From DAOMFB01 sp035519355 (GTDB lineage: Bacteria > Acidobacteriota > Thermoanaerobaculia > UBA5066), in assembly GCA_035519355.1 (NCBI GenBank), contig DATIWM010000123.1, forward strand, positions 1 through 28,330: a stretch of DNA of 28,330 nucleotides, written 5' to 3'. Positions 1-7,340 of the stretch are shown piece by piece. Each line of letters begins with the position of its first letter. Positions within the stretch are counted from its first letter, which is position 1. The position numbers and the translations under genes were made by a program. Under the pieces are notes generated by a model. That model searched no databases, was not told the DNA's origin, and was given only the letters and a program-made list of their open reading frames with translations.

Positions 1-1536
1 GAGGAGGATCTTCGCGTGGCCGTACTGGCCCTTGCCGCCCGACTGCCGGATGAAACGGCCCTCGCCCTTCGTCTCCTTGCGGATGCTCTCGCGGTAGGCG
101 ACCTGGGGCTTGCCGACGTTGGCCCCGACGTTGAACTCGCGGACCATGCGGTCCACGATGATCTCAAGGTGGAGCTCGCCCATCCCGGCGATGATCGTCT
201 GGTTCGTTTCCTTGTCCGTGTGGACGCGGAACGTCGGGTCTTCCTGCATGAGCTTGGCCAGCGCCATGCCCATCTTTTCCTGGTCGGCCTTCGTCTTCGG
301 CTCGATCGAGAGCGTGATGACCGGCTCGGGGAACTTCATCGACTCGAGGACGACGACGGAGTTCCGGTCGCAGATCGTGTCGCCGGTCTGGACGTTCCGA
401 AGGCCCACCGCGGCCGCGATGTCGCCGGCCCAGACTTCCTTGATCTCCTCCCGCTTGTTCGCGTGCATCTTCAGGAGGCGGCCGACCCGCTCGTTCGACT
501 GCTTCGTCGAGTTGTAGACGCCCGAGCCCGCGTCGAGGTGCCCCGAATAGACCCGGAAGAAGGCGAGCTGCCCCACGAAGGGGTCGGTCATGATCTTGAA
601 GACCAGGCCGGCGAACGGCTCGTCGTCCTTCGTCTCGCGGATCAGCTCCTTCCCGTCCTCGTCCACGCCGGTGATGGCCGGAATGTCGATCGGGGACGGG
701 AGGTAGTCACAAACGGCGTCGAGCAGCTGCTGCACGCCCTTGTTCTTGAAGGCCGAGCCGCAGACGACGGGGTGGAGCTTTCCGGCGACGGTGGCCTTGC
801 GCAGGGCCGCGCGGATCTGCGCGGCTTCCGGCACGTGACCTTCCATCCACTGGTGCATGATGCCGTCGTCGAATTCCGCGATCGTCTCGATGAGCCGTTC
901 GCGGTACCTGTCGAAGAGCGCCTTGTGGTCGGCGGGGACGTCCACCGTCTCGAACTCGGCCCCCAGCGCGTCGTCCCGGAAGTCGTAGGCCTTCCCCTCG
1001 ATGAGGTCGATGACCCCTTCGAACGTCTCGGCCGAGCCCCACGGGACCTGGATCGGGGTCGGACGGGCCGCCAGCTTCGTGACCATCATGTCGACGCACT
1101 TGTCGAAGTCGGCGCCCACGCGATCCATCTTGTTGATGAACGCCAGGCGCGGGACCCCGTAGCGGTCCGCCTGACGCCAGACGGTCTCGGACTGCGGCTC
1201 GACGCCCGAGACGGCGTCGAACACCGCGACGGCGCCGTCGAGGACGCGGAGCGAGCGCTCCACCTCGGCCGTGAAGTCGACGTGGCCCGGGGTGTCGATG
1301 ATGTTGATCCGGGTCTCCTTCCAGAAGCACGTCGTCGCGGCCGACGTGATCGTGATGCCGCGCTCCTGCTCCTGGACCATCCAGTCCATCGTCGCCGTCC
1401 CGTCGTGGACCTCCCCGAGCTTGTAGTTGACCCCCGTGTAATAGAGGATCCGCTCGGTCGTCGTCGTCTTGCCCGCGTCGATGTGGGCCATGATGCCGAT
1501 GTTCCGGCAGTTCTCGAGAGGATGAGTTCTCGGCAT
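1..1536 (-). CDS. fusA: Elongation factor G (EF-G), C-terminal end cut off by the window edge
   Basis: Translational GTPase that drives ribosome translocation and, with RRF, ribosome recycling. Reading the minus strand from ATG at 1536 gives 512 codons open to position 1, so about 180 residues of the usual ~690-700 are missing. The GTPase motifs are visible: G1 AHIDAGKT at residues 17-24, G2 RGITI near 59-63, G3 DTPGH at 81-85 and G4 NKMD at 135-138. The visible end carries the domain IV signature (NVGKPQVAYRE, then RQSGGKGQYGH). The start fits the family N-terminus (MPRTHPLENCRNIGIMAHID), but no strong Shine-Dalgarno sequence precedes it. It is the third gene of the str operon after rpsL and rpsG, separated from rpsG by an unusually long 216-bp spacer. 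Identification is secure; only the 3' end is unseen. Confidence 0.97.
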   Translation of the reverse strand, partial: MPRTHPLENCRNIGIMAHIDAGKTTTTERILYYTGVNYKLGEVHDGTATMDWMVQEQERGITITSAATTCFWKETRINIIDTPGHVDFTAEVERSLRVLDGAVAVFDAVSGVEPQSETVWRQADRYGVPRLAFINKMDRVGADFDKCVDMMVTKLAARPTPIQVPWGSAETFEGVIDLIEGKAYDFRDDALGAEFETVDVPADHKALFDRYRERLIETIAEFDDGIMHQWMEGHVPEAAQIRAALRKATVAGKLHPVVCGSAFKNKGVQQLLDAVCDYLPSPIDIPAITGVDEDGKELIRETKDDEPFAGLVFKIMTDPFVGQLAFFRVYSGHLDAGSGVYNSTKQSNERVGRLLKMHANKREEIKEVWAGDIAAAVGLRNVQTGDTICDRNSVVVLESMKFPEPVITLSIEPKTKADQEKMGMALAKLMQEDPTFRVHTDKETNQTIIAGMGELHLEIIVDRMVREFNVGANVGKPQVAYRESIRKETKGEGRFIRQSGGKGQYGHAKILL

Positions 1537-1618
1537 GTCGAATGCGTCCCGTTGCGGGTCTGTCTGCGCCGTCGAACTCACGGGGTCTGCATGTCGCTCG
1601 CGCCGCTCGCGAAACGAT

Positions 1619-1638
1619 CCGGAGGCATCTCCCTCCGG
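1619..1638 (-). other. Perfect 7-bp hairpin in the rpsG-fusA spacer
   Basis: CCGGAGG and CCTCCGG flank a 6-nt loop. A second smaller perfect stem (CACGC/GCGTG, 6-nt loop) lies at 1658-1673. Neither is followed by a T-run on the minus strand, so neither looks like an intrinsic terminator. They may structure the mRNA between rpsG and fusA. Apart from these stems I see no convincing promoter or small ORF in 1537-1752. Confidence 0.35.
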
Positions 1639-1752
1639 CCGTGACCCCTGAGTTCCGCACGCTGAAAGGCGTGATCCGGGATGTTTCGAAGGACCTTTCC
1701 GGACCCTCAGGGCCGGCCGGTTTCCCTCCTCCCGGAGCGTCTCAGTGCAGGC

Positions 1753-2223
1753 TTACCAGCGGTAGTGGGCAAAGGCCTTGTTGGCCTCCGCCATCTTGTG
1801 GGTGTCCTCCTTCTTCTTGATGGCATTCCCGCGGTTGTTGGCCGCGTCGAGGAGCTCGCCGGCGAGCTTGTCTCGCATCGTCTTCTCGCCGCGCGCCTGG
1901 GAGTACGAGATGAGCCAGCGGATCGCCAGCGAGGTGCGCCGGTTCGGCTTCACCTCGACCGGGACCTGGTAGGTCGAGCCGCCGACGCGGCGGGACTTGA
2001 CCTCGAGGACCGGCTTGACGTTCTCGACGGCCTTCTTGAACGTCTTGAGAGGGTCGTCCTGCGTCTTCTGCTCGATCTGCTTCATCGCGCCGTAGAAGAT
2101 CCCCTCGGACAGGGACTTCTTCCCGCGCTCCATGACGCAGTTGATGAACTTCGTCACCAGCTGGGACTGGTAGACCGGATCCGGCAGGACCTCGCGCTTG
2201 GGGACCTCGCGGCGGCGGGGCAT
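1753..2223 (-). CDS. rpsG: 30S ribosomal protein S7
   Basis: Primary 16S rRNA-binding protein that nucleates assembly of the 30S head and lines the E/P-site mRNA exit. The 156-residue product has the normal bacterial length and typical S7 sequence: MPRRREVPKREVLPDP at the N-terminus, the KFINCVMERGKKS segment, the VEVKPNRRTSLAIRWL core and a C-terminal KAFAHYRW. It starts at ATG 2223, six bases after the rpsL stop codon, and ends with TAA at 1753-1755. In E. coli, S7 represses its own operon through the rpsL-rpsG intergenic region; here that gap is only 6 nt, so the E. coli-type site cannot exist in the same form. Co-transcription with rpsL is almost certain. Confidence 0.98.
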   Translation of the reverse strand: MPRRREVPKREVLPDPVYQSQLVTKFINCVMERGKKSLSEGIFYGAMKQIEQKTQDDPLKTFKKAVENVKPVLEVKSRRVGGSTYQVPVEVKPNRRTSLAIRWLISYSQARGEKTMRDKLAGELLDAANNRGNAIKKKEDTHKMAEANKAFAHYRW

Positions 2224-2229
2224 GGTGGT

Positions 2230-2604
2230 CTAGCCCTTCGGCCGCTTCGCGCCGTACTTGCTGCGCGACTGCTTTCGGTTCGCGACGCCGACGGCGTCGA
2301 GAGTCCCGCGGATGATGTGATAGCGGACGCCGGGGAGGTCCTTCACGCGGCCTCCGCGGATCATCACGATCGAGTGCTCCTGGAGGTTGTGTCCGATCCC
2401 CGGGATGTAGGTCGTGACCTCGATGCCGTTCGTCAGGCGGACGCGGGCGATCTTCCGAAGGGCCGAGTTCGGCTTCTTCGGCGTGGTGGTCTTCACCTGG
2501 GTGCACACCCCGCGGCGCTGGGGGCACGACTGCAGGGCCGGCGACTTCGTCTTGTAACGGACGGGGTCGCGCCCCTTGCGGACGAGCTGGCTGATGGTCG
2601 GCAT
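2230..2604 (-). CDS. rpsL: 30S ribosomal protein S12
   Basis: Decoding-site protein of the 30S subunit that controls translational accuracy. The 124-residue product has the expected length. The decoding loops are intact: PKKPNSALRK at residues 42-51 with Lys43, and GGRVKDLPGVRYH with Lys88 and Asp89. The lysines are at the streptomycin-resistance positions and are the wild-type, drug-sensitive residues; the Asp corresponds to the residue methylthiolated by RimO in E. coli. ATG at 2604 is preceded by AAGGAG (2618-2623) with a rather long 13-nt spacing. It is the first gene of the str operon and is read from the promoter at 2743-2771 through a leader of about 130 nt. Confidence 0.98.
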   Translation of the reverse strand: MPTISQLVRKGRDPVRYKTKSPALQSCPQRRGVCTQVKTTTPKKPNSALRKIARVRLTNGIEVTTYIPGIGHNLQEHSIVMIRGGRVKDLPGVRYHIIRGTLDAVGVANRKQSRSKYGAKRPKG

Positions 2605-2742
2605 CGGTCTTGGACGACTCCTTACAGGGACTCCGTTACGTGGCCCTCCGGGTCCTAACCCTCGCGCTCAGAGTCGCTTGGCGGCCTTGAACACGGGACG
2701 AGCCGACACAACGGATGCCCCGGCTCCCGGAGAAACCCGCGA

Positions 2743-2771
2743 AGAATACGGGTGCCCCCACGCTCTGTCAA
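2743..2771 (-). promoter_or_regulatory. str operon promoter (sigma-70 type)
   Basis: On the minus strand TTGACA (2766-2771) is followed after exactly 17 bp by TATTCT (2743-2748). This is a perfect -35 box and a 5-of-6 -10 box at optimal spacing, predicting transcription start near 2736 and a leader of about 130 nt before rpsL. It sits 28 bp past the dxs stop codon, with no terminator between. Strong promoters are expected for ribosomal protein operons. Confidence 0.8.
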
Positions 2772-2798
2772 GCGAGATCTGCCCCCGAGGCCGTCACC

Positions 2799-4748
2799 TC
2801 AGGTCCAGTGAATCGCCTCGCGGGATGCCTCGCGCCCGCCGCCGGCCGCCGGGGCGGAGGCCTTCGCCACGGGGCGCGCCAGCTCCGGATAGAGCTCCAG
2901 CGCCTTCGCCACGACGCCGGGGGCGTCGACCTTGTAGTGGGCCCGCTGCAGGCTCTGCGGGCTGTGGTCGACGAAGTTGTCCGAGACGCCGTGCGTCCGC
3001 ACGCCGTCCGCCGGGAGCCCCGCGGCGTGGATCGCCTCCAGAACGGCGCTCCCGAAGCCCCCCATGAGAAGGTGCTCCTCCAGCGTCAGGAGCCGCGGCG
3101 AGGCGGAAAGCAGCGCCCGGACCAGCTCGACGTCCAGCGGTTTGGCGAAGCGCGCGTGCGCCACCCCGCAGTCGATCCCCTGGCCCCGAAGCATCTCGGC
3201 GGCTTTCTGCGCCACGGGCACCATCGCGCCGTAGGCCAGGAGGTTGAGGTCCCGCCCCGTCGAGAGGATCTCCCCCTTCCCGATCGGGATCTCCTGCCGC
3301 TGCTCGTCCAGCGGAATGCCGACGCCGAGGCCCCGCGGGAAGCGGATCGTGAAGGGGCGGCCGGCAGCCACCGCCGTGTACAGGAGATGCTGCAGTTCGT
3401 TCTCGTCCTTCGGGGCGGCCACGGTCATGTTCGGAATGCCGCGGGTGAAGGCGATGTCGTAGATCCCCTGGTGCGTCTTTCCGTCGTCCCCGACGAAACC
3501 GGCCCGGTCGACGCAGACGACGACCGGAAGGTTCTGCAGGCAGACGTCGTGGATCAGCTGGTCGTAGGAGCGCTGGAGGAACGTCGAGTAGATGGAGACG
3601 ACGGGCTTCAGCCCGGCCTTCGCCATCCCGCCCGCCATGATGATGGCGTGCTCTTCGGCGATCCCCACGTCGAAGACGCGGTCCGGGAACCTCTTCTTCA
3701 CCTCGACGAGCGCCGTCCCCTCCAGCATCGCCGCGCTGATGCCGACGATCTTCGGGTCCTCTTCCATCAGCGCGATCAGTGTCTTGGCGAAGACCTGCGA
3801 ATACGTGAAGCCGGCGCCCGAGCCGGCCGCCGGGGACGGGGTCCCCGGCTGGTGGAACCGGGTCGGGTTGTCCTCGGCGCTGGTGTATCCCCGTCCCTTG
3901 TGCGTCAGGGCGTGGATGACGACGGGCGTTCCATCCACCGACACGCCCTTCGCGCGGCCGAAGGCCTCTTCCATCTCCGTGTAGTCGTGTCCGTCGATGG
4001 GGCCGATGTAGTGGAAGCCGAGCTCGTCCCAGATCAGGTTCGGAAAGAAGAGGCCTTCGACCGAGGCCTTCACCTTCTTGGCGAGGCCCCACGCTTCCTC
4101 GCCCTTCGGAAGGCGCCGGAAGATCTTGTGCCCGGCCTCGATGAACTTCTGGTAGTTCGGGTGGAGCTCGAAGCGGTTGCGCCAGTGGGCCATCCACCCG
4201 ACGTTTTCCGAAATGGACCAGCCGTTGTCGTTCAGGACGACGATGAGCCTCCGGGGCCGGACGTGGACGATGTTGTTGAGCGCCTCGTAGCTCGTCCCGC
4301 ACGTCAGCGCCCCGTCCCCGACGATCACCACCGTGTACGGTTCGCCGGGGTCGTTCTGCGTCGCAGCGGCCATCCCCATGCCGTAGGAGAGGCCGGTCCC
4401 GGCGTGTCCCGCGGCCAGGGTGTCGTGCTCGCTCTCGGACGGCTCCGCGAACCCGGAGAGGCCGCCCGGCATCCGGACGGTCGGGAACCGGTCGCGCCGC
4501 CCCGTCACCAGCTTGTGCGTGTAGCACTGGTTCGAGGTGTCCCAGACGAACTTGTCCCGGGGGCTGTCGAAGGCCCGGTGGAGCGCCAGCGTCAGCTCCA
4601 CGACGCCGAGGTTGGAGGCGAGGTGTCCGCCGGTCTTCGTGATCGTCTCGATGATGAGGTTCCGGCAGTCCTGCGCGACCTGCGCCAGCTCGTCGTGGCT
4701 CAGAGTCTTCAGGTCCTGCGGCCCCTCGATGCGGCTCAGGATCTGCAT
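2799..4748 (-). CDS. dxs: 1-deoxy-D-xylulose-5-phosphate synthase, divergent in active-site positions
   Basis: ThDP enzyme condensing pyruvate and glyceraldehyde-3-phosphate to DXP, the entry step of the MEP isoprenoid pathway that feeds hopanoids and quinones. The 649-residue length is normal. Visible family motifs: GGHLASNLGVVELT (40-53), the ThDP motif GDG (144-146) to NDN (173-175), PIDGHD (250-255), GIAEEHA with catalytic Glu365, STFLQRSYDQ, DRAGFVGDDGKTHQG and the RFPRG loop. Several usually invariant positions differ: the family's VGHQ is TSNQ (Asn73), GDGALTGG is GDGALTCG, and NDNEMSI is NDNGWSI. ATG at 4748 is preceded by a long purine tract, AAGGGGGAGG (4760-4769), 11 nt away. It lies divergent from the ferritin-like gene and is probably transcribed separately from the rest of the hopanoid cluster. 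Confidence 0.9.
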   Translation of the reverse strand: MQILSRIEGPQDLKTLSHDELAQVAQDCRNLIIETITKTGGHLASNLGVVELTLALHRAFDSPRDKFVWDTSNQCYTHKLVTGRRDRFPTVRMPGGLSGFAEPSESEHDTLAAGHAGTGLSYGMGMAAATQNDPGEPYTVVIVGDGALTCGTSYEALNNIVHVRPRRLIVVLNDNGWSISENVGWMAHWRNRFELHPNYQKFIEAGHKIFRRLPKGEEAWGLAKKVKASVEGLFFPNLIWDELGFHYIGPIDGHDYTEMEEAFGRAKGVSVDGTPVVIHALTHKGRGYTSAEDNPTRFHQPGTPSPAAGSGAGFTYSQVFAKTLIALMEEDPKIVGISAAMLEGTALVEVKKRFPDRVFDVGIAEEHAIIMAGGMAKAGLKPVVSIYSTFLQRSYDQLIHDVCLQNLPVVVCVDRAGFVGDDGKTHQGIYDIAFTRGIPNMTVAAPKDENELQHLLYTAVAAGRPFTIRFPRGLGVGIPLDEQRQEIPIGKGEILSTGRDLNLLAYGAMVPVAQKAAEMLRGQGIDCGVAHARFAKPLDVELVRALLSASPRLLTLEEHLLMGGFGSAVLEAIHAAGLPADGVRTHGVSDNFVDHSPQSLQRAHYKVDAPGVVAKALELYPELARPVAKASAPAAGGGREASREAIHWT

Positions 4749-4782
4749 TCGAATTTCCGCCTCCCCCTTGCGGGAAACGCGA

Positions 4783-4788
4783 ATGATA
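4783..4788 (-). promoter_or_regulatory. Possible -10 box for dxs
   Basis: TATCAT on the minus strand (5 of 6 to TATAAT) would start dxs transcription near 4776, leaving a short leader that contains the AAGGGGGAGG ribosome-binding tract. No good -35 box is present 16-18 bp upstream, so the call is weak. The 51-bp divergent gap 4749-4799 is the only possible promoter space between the two genes. Confidence 0.3.
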
Positions 4789-4799
4789 CCCTACGGCGC

Positions 4800-5690
4800 A
4801 TGCCGGATCTGTCGATCGGCAGCGAAGAGCACAAACGGCTCTTCTGCGGCTTCTTCGTCCGGAGTCACGACCCGTTCCGGCCTTCGGACATCGTCTGGCC
4901 GGATCTTGACGACGCGACTCTCTCGCGCCTCAAGGCGCTCCCGGTCTGGGACGAGGCGGCCCGGACCGAGGCCGCGACGGCGCTCCGCATCGGGACGCTC
5001 GGGCGCGTCGAGAAGGATCCGCTCCTCGCCGAGGCCATCTCGCTGCAGGGCTACGAGGAGCAGCGGCACACAGAGATCATCCGCCTCCTCGCGCAGCGCT
5101 ACGGCATCGTCCTCTCGGCGCAGCCGGCCCCGGAGATCCCGAGCGATCCCGTGCGCGCCTTCCTCCAGACCGGCTACGGCGAGTGCATCGACTCGTTCTT
5201 CGCGTTCGGCCTTTTCCGGATCGGCGTCGACTCGAAGTTCTTTCCCGAGGGGATCACGTCGGTCTTCGAGACGATCATGCAGGAGGAGGCGCGCCACATC
5301 CTGTTCGCCGTGAACTGGGCCGCGTACTCCAGGGCGCAGAGGCCTCTCCTGCTGCGCCCCGCGTTCGACGTGTGGCGTGGCTGGAACGTCCTCGCCGAGG
5401 TGGCAGGCCGGCTGAAAGGGGCGCTCCGGATGGCGCGGGACGGCGGCCGCAAGGACGGACCGGATTCACAGGCGGGCTTCACGGTCGCGAGCGCCGGCTC
5501 TTTCGGGGAGTTCTCGGTGCGCCGGTTCCTCGGGCTCTGCCTCTCGGAGAACGAGCGGCGCCTGGCCCCCTACGACGCGCGGCTCCTCCGGCCGACGCTC
5601 GTCCCCTCGCTCGTCAGGCGCGTCTTGGGGCTCTTGCCGGGGAGTCGGGAGGCTCGCCCCGGTCGAGCGCCCTCTTCACCCGCCGGGTGA
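4800..5690 (+). CDS. Ferritin-like diiron-carboxylate protein of unknown substrate
   Basis: The 296-residue protein carries the complete four-helix ferritin-like ligand pattern: Glu57, ExxH at 87-90 (EEQRH), Glu128 (GYGECIDS) and ExxH at 163-166 (EEARH). This arrangement binds two iron atoms in hydroxylases, desaturases, MiaE-like and AurF-like oxygenases. No signal peptide or clear membrane segment is seen, so it is probably cytoplasmic. The start is ATG at 4800; upstream I see no Shine-Dalgarno sequence. It is the only plus-strand gene here, sits between dxs and squalene synthase, and its last 77 bp overlap the 3' end of the squalene synthase gene tail to tail. Context suggests a role in lipid or isoprenoid tailoring, but that is inference; hydroxylation of isoprenylated tRNA is another option. 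Diiron assignment is strong, the reaction is unknown. Confidence 0.8.
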   Translation: MPDLSIGSEEHKRLFCGFFVRSHDPFRPSDIVWPDLDDATLSRLKALPVWDEAARTEAATALRIGTLGRVEKDPLLAEAISLQGYEEQRHTEIIRLLAQRYGIVLSAQPAPEIPSDPVRAFLQTGYGECIDSFFAFGLFRIGVDSKFFPEGITSVFETIMQEEARHILFAVNWAAYSRAQRPLLLRPAFDVWRGWNVLAEVAGRLKGALRMARDGGRKDGPDSQAGFTVASAGSFGEFSVRRFLGLCLSENERRLAPYDARLLRPTLVPSLVRRVLGLLPGSREARPGRAPSSPAG

Positions 5691-6534
5691 TCCGGAAGAG
5701 CTCGGCCCGCGAAACCTTCGCTCCGGGGCCCTTCGCCTCTACCTTGTCGAGCGTCGCCCGCGCGAGGGCCACCGGAAGCGCGCAGAACTCCACGAGGCCG
5801 CGCGGCGCGCCCGCCGCCTGGAGAATGCCGATGTACTCCGCCGCCACCCCGAGATCCCGGCGCGCGAGGGCGAACACATCGGCCACCGGAACGACCTCGG
5901 GAAGGTACCGTCGCCCCTCCGCCGCGTCCTCACCGGCATCCTTCAGGATGTTCACCAGCTGGAGCGCCTCGCCGAAGGTCGCGGCGCGCCGCCGGAGCGC
6001 CCCGGCCGACGCGTCGAGGGCCGGACGCCCGATGAGAAAGAGGTCGGTCAGCATCTCGCCGACGATGCCGGCCACGTAGTAGCAGTAGCGGTGGAGATCG
6101 TCGAGTGTCGAAAGGACGAGCCCCCCTTCTCGCGTCCGCGAAACGAACTCAGCCATTCCTTCCGAGGACCGGACAACGTGGGCACGGATCGGCTCGATCG
6201 CATCCTTCGAAAGAGAGAAAAACGCCTCGAGAACGAACGGAACCTCGGCGATCAGCTCCCGGTAGCCGGCGTGCTCTGCCGGGCGGGCGGCGCCCCACGC
6301 CGTGGAGAGGCGAACGGCGTCCTGGCGATTGTTCTCACGGAGAAGTCCCTCGAAATCCTTCAGCGCAGAGGTCCGCGCCTCCGGGGTCCAGTGGGCGGCG
6401 TCCTCGAACGTGTCGGCGATCCGGAAGAGCAGGTACGCGACCGTCACCTCGCGCCTCGTCGGCTCCGGAAGGACCGGAATCGAGAGCGCGAAGGTGCGGC
6501 TCGTCTTTTCGAGGAGGCCTTCGAGGGTCGGCAC
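5614..6534 (-). CDS. Squalene/phytoene synthase family protein, likely squalene synthase
   Basis: Head-to-head prenyl transferase expected to join two farnesyl diphosphates to (pre)squalene for the cyclase encoded upstream. The 306-residue protein has both acidic Mg-diphosphate motifs: DTFED at 41-45 within an FRIADTFEDA helix, and NILKDAGED at 195-203 ending in GRRYLP. Also present are the substrate-channel segment SRTFALSIPVLP (12-23) and YCYYVAGIVGEMLTDLF (150-166), typical of squalene synthases. The start is GTG at 6534, two bases after the hpnG stop codon, with GGAG at 6546-6549 eleven bases upstream. No HpnE-type oxidoreductase or second HpnC/HpnD homologue is seen here, so either this enzyme does both steps or partners lie elsewhere. 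Phytoene synthase is possible but unlikely in this cluster. Confidence 0.85.
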   Translation of the reverse strand: MPTLEGLLEKTSRTFALSIPVLPEPTRREVTVAYLLFRIADTFEDAAHWTPEARTSALKDFEGLLRENNRQDAVRLSTAWGAARPAEHAGYRELIAEVPFVLEAFFSLSKDAIEPIRAHVVRSSEGMAEFVSRTREGGLVLSTLDDLHRYCYYVAGIVGEMLTDLFLIGRPALDASAGALRRRAATFGEALQLVNILKDAGEDAAEGRRYLPEVVPVADVFALARRDLGVAAEYIGILQAAGAPRGLVEFCALPVALARATLDKVEAKGPGAKVSRAELFRITRRVKRALDRGEPPDSPARAPRRA

Positions 6535-6536
6535 GC

Positions 6537-7340
6537 TCAGATCTTCTCCGGAAGGAGCCGCTCGAGGAAGAGGCCGAGCGCCCCCGCCCCGTCGCGGACT
6601 CGCCGGCGGACCCGGAGGAGCTGTGGGAGGGCGGAAGGGTGGAGAACGAGCCGCCGGGCGACGGCCGCGCGGCCGACCGAACCGTCGGCGGCCATGCAGG
6701 ACGAGAGAAACGCCGGAAGCTCCTCGTCGAAGGTGTCCGATACGGCCCGCAGAATCGCGTAGGGAACGCCGCGGCTCGTCGCCGCGCGCGCCCAGGCGGC
6801 CGACTCCATGTCGACGACGGCGGTGGTGTCGGCCCCGCCGAACCGGCGGGCGACCTCGCTCTTCTCCCTCGAAGAGGTGATCGGCCTCGCGACGGTCACG
6901 AACGTCGCCGGCTTCGCGCCGAGGGCGACGGCCCGGGCGATGAGCGCGACGTCCGGTGCGGGCGCCTCGCCGGCTTCGTCGACGACGCGCGAGGCGACGA
7001 GGATCTCCCCCGCGCGGAGGGAGGAATCGAGCGCTCCGGCGGCGCCGAGACCGACGAGCAAGGAGACCGGGAATTCTCCTAGAAGGAATGAAACCCCCCG
7101 CTCGGCCCGCGCCTCCCCATCACCGGTCATGGCGAGCAGGACGGCAGCGCCGACCATTCTTCCCTTCATAAGAAGCCCCCGGTCGTCGTATCCCGCGCGC
7201 AGGCGCAGCCCCTCCGAGACGAACTTCGCGATCGCGTCGAACTCTTCCGGGATCGCCGCCACGATGGCGACGAGCCCCGCGTGCGCGGCCGGCGGGCGCG
7301 GCGGCTGCTTCGCCCCGCAGCCCGGCTCAGACGCGAACAT
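6537..7340 (-). CDS. hpnG: HpnG-like nucleoside phosphorylase (adenosylhopane to ribosylhopane)
   Basis: Member of the PNP/MTA-SAH nucleosidase superfamily. In hopanoid clusters this protein removes adenine from adenosylhopane, giving (phospho)ribosylhopane for side-chain maturation. The 267-residue product shows the family's early acidic segment VAAIPEEF (27-34), the glycine-rich VGLGAAGAL (96-104), the ribose-binding VDMESAA (176-182) and RAVSDT (198-203) holding the conserved Asp. ATG at 7340 gives a 22-residue N-terminal tail not typical of the family and overlaps the hpnA end by 14 bp; I see no better start further in. It lies between hpnA and squalene synthase, both closely spaced, so co-translation is likely. 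Superfamily membership is clear; the hopanoid role rests on context. Confidence 0.85.
   Translation of the reverse strand: MFASEPGCGAKQPPRPPAAHAGLVAIVAAIPEEFDAIAKFVSEGLRLRAGYDDRGLLMKGRMVGAAVLLAMTGDGEARAERGVSFLLGEFPVSLLVGLGAAGALDSSLRAGEILVASRVVDEAGEAPAPDVALIARAVALGAKPATFVTVARPITSSREKSEVARRFGGADTTAVVDMESAAWARAATSRGVPYAILRAVSDTFDEELPAFLSSCMAADGSVGRAAVARRLVLHPSALPQLLRVRRRVRDGAGALGLFLERLLPEKI

Noticed and set aside
707..1660. Minus-strand 317-codon frame overlapping fusA
   Set aside because: Frame-shifted reading of fusA; the neighbouring frame from 1536 carries every EF-G motif.
2715..5690. Very long plus-strand open frame of 991 codons
   Set aside because: Only its last part, from ATG 4800, is a real gene. 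The upstream part is the antisense of dxs, with the Arg/Asp/Val-rich composition typical of GC-rich shadow frames.
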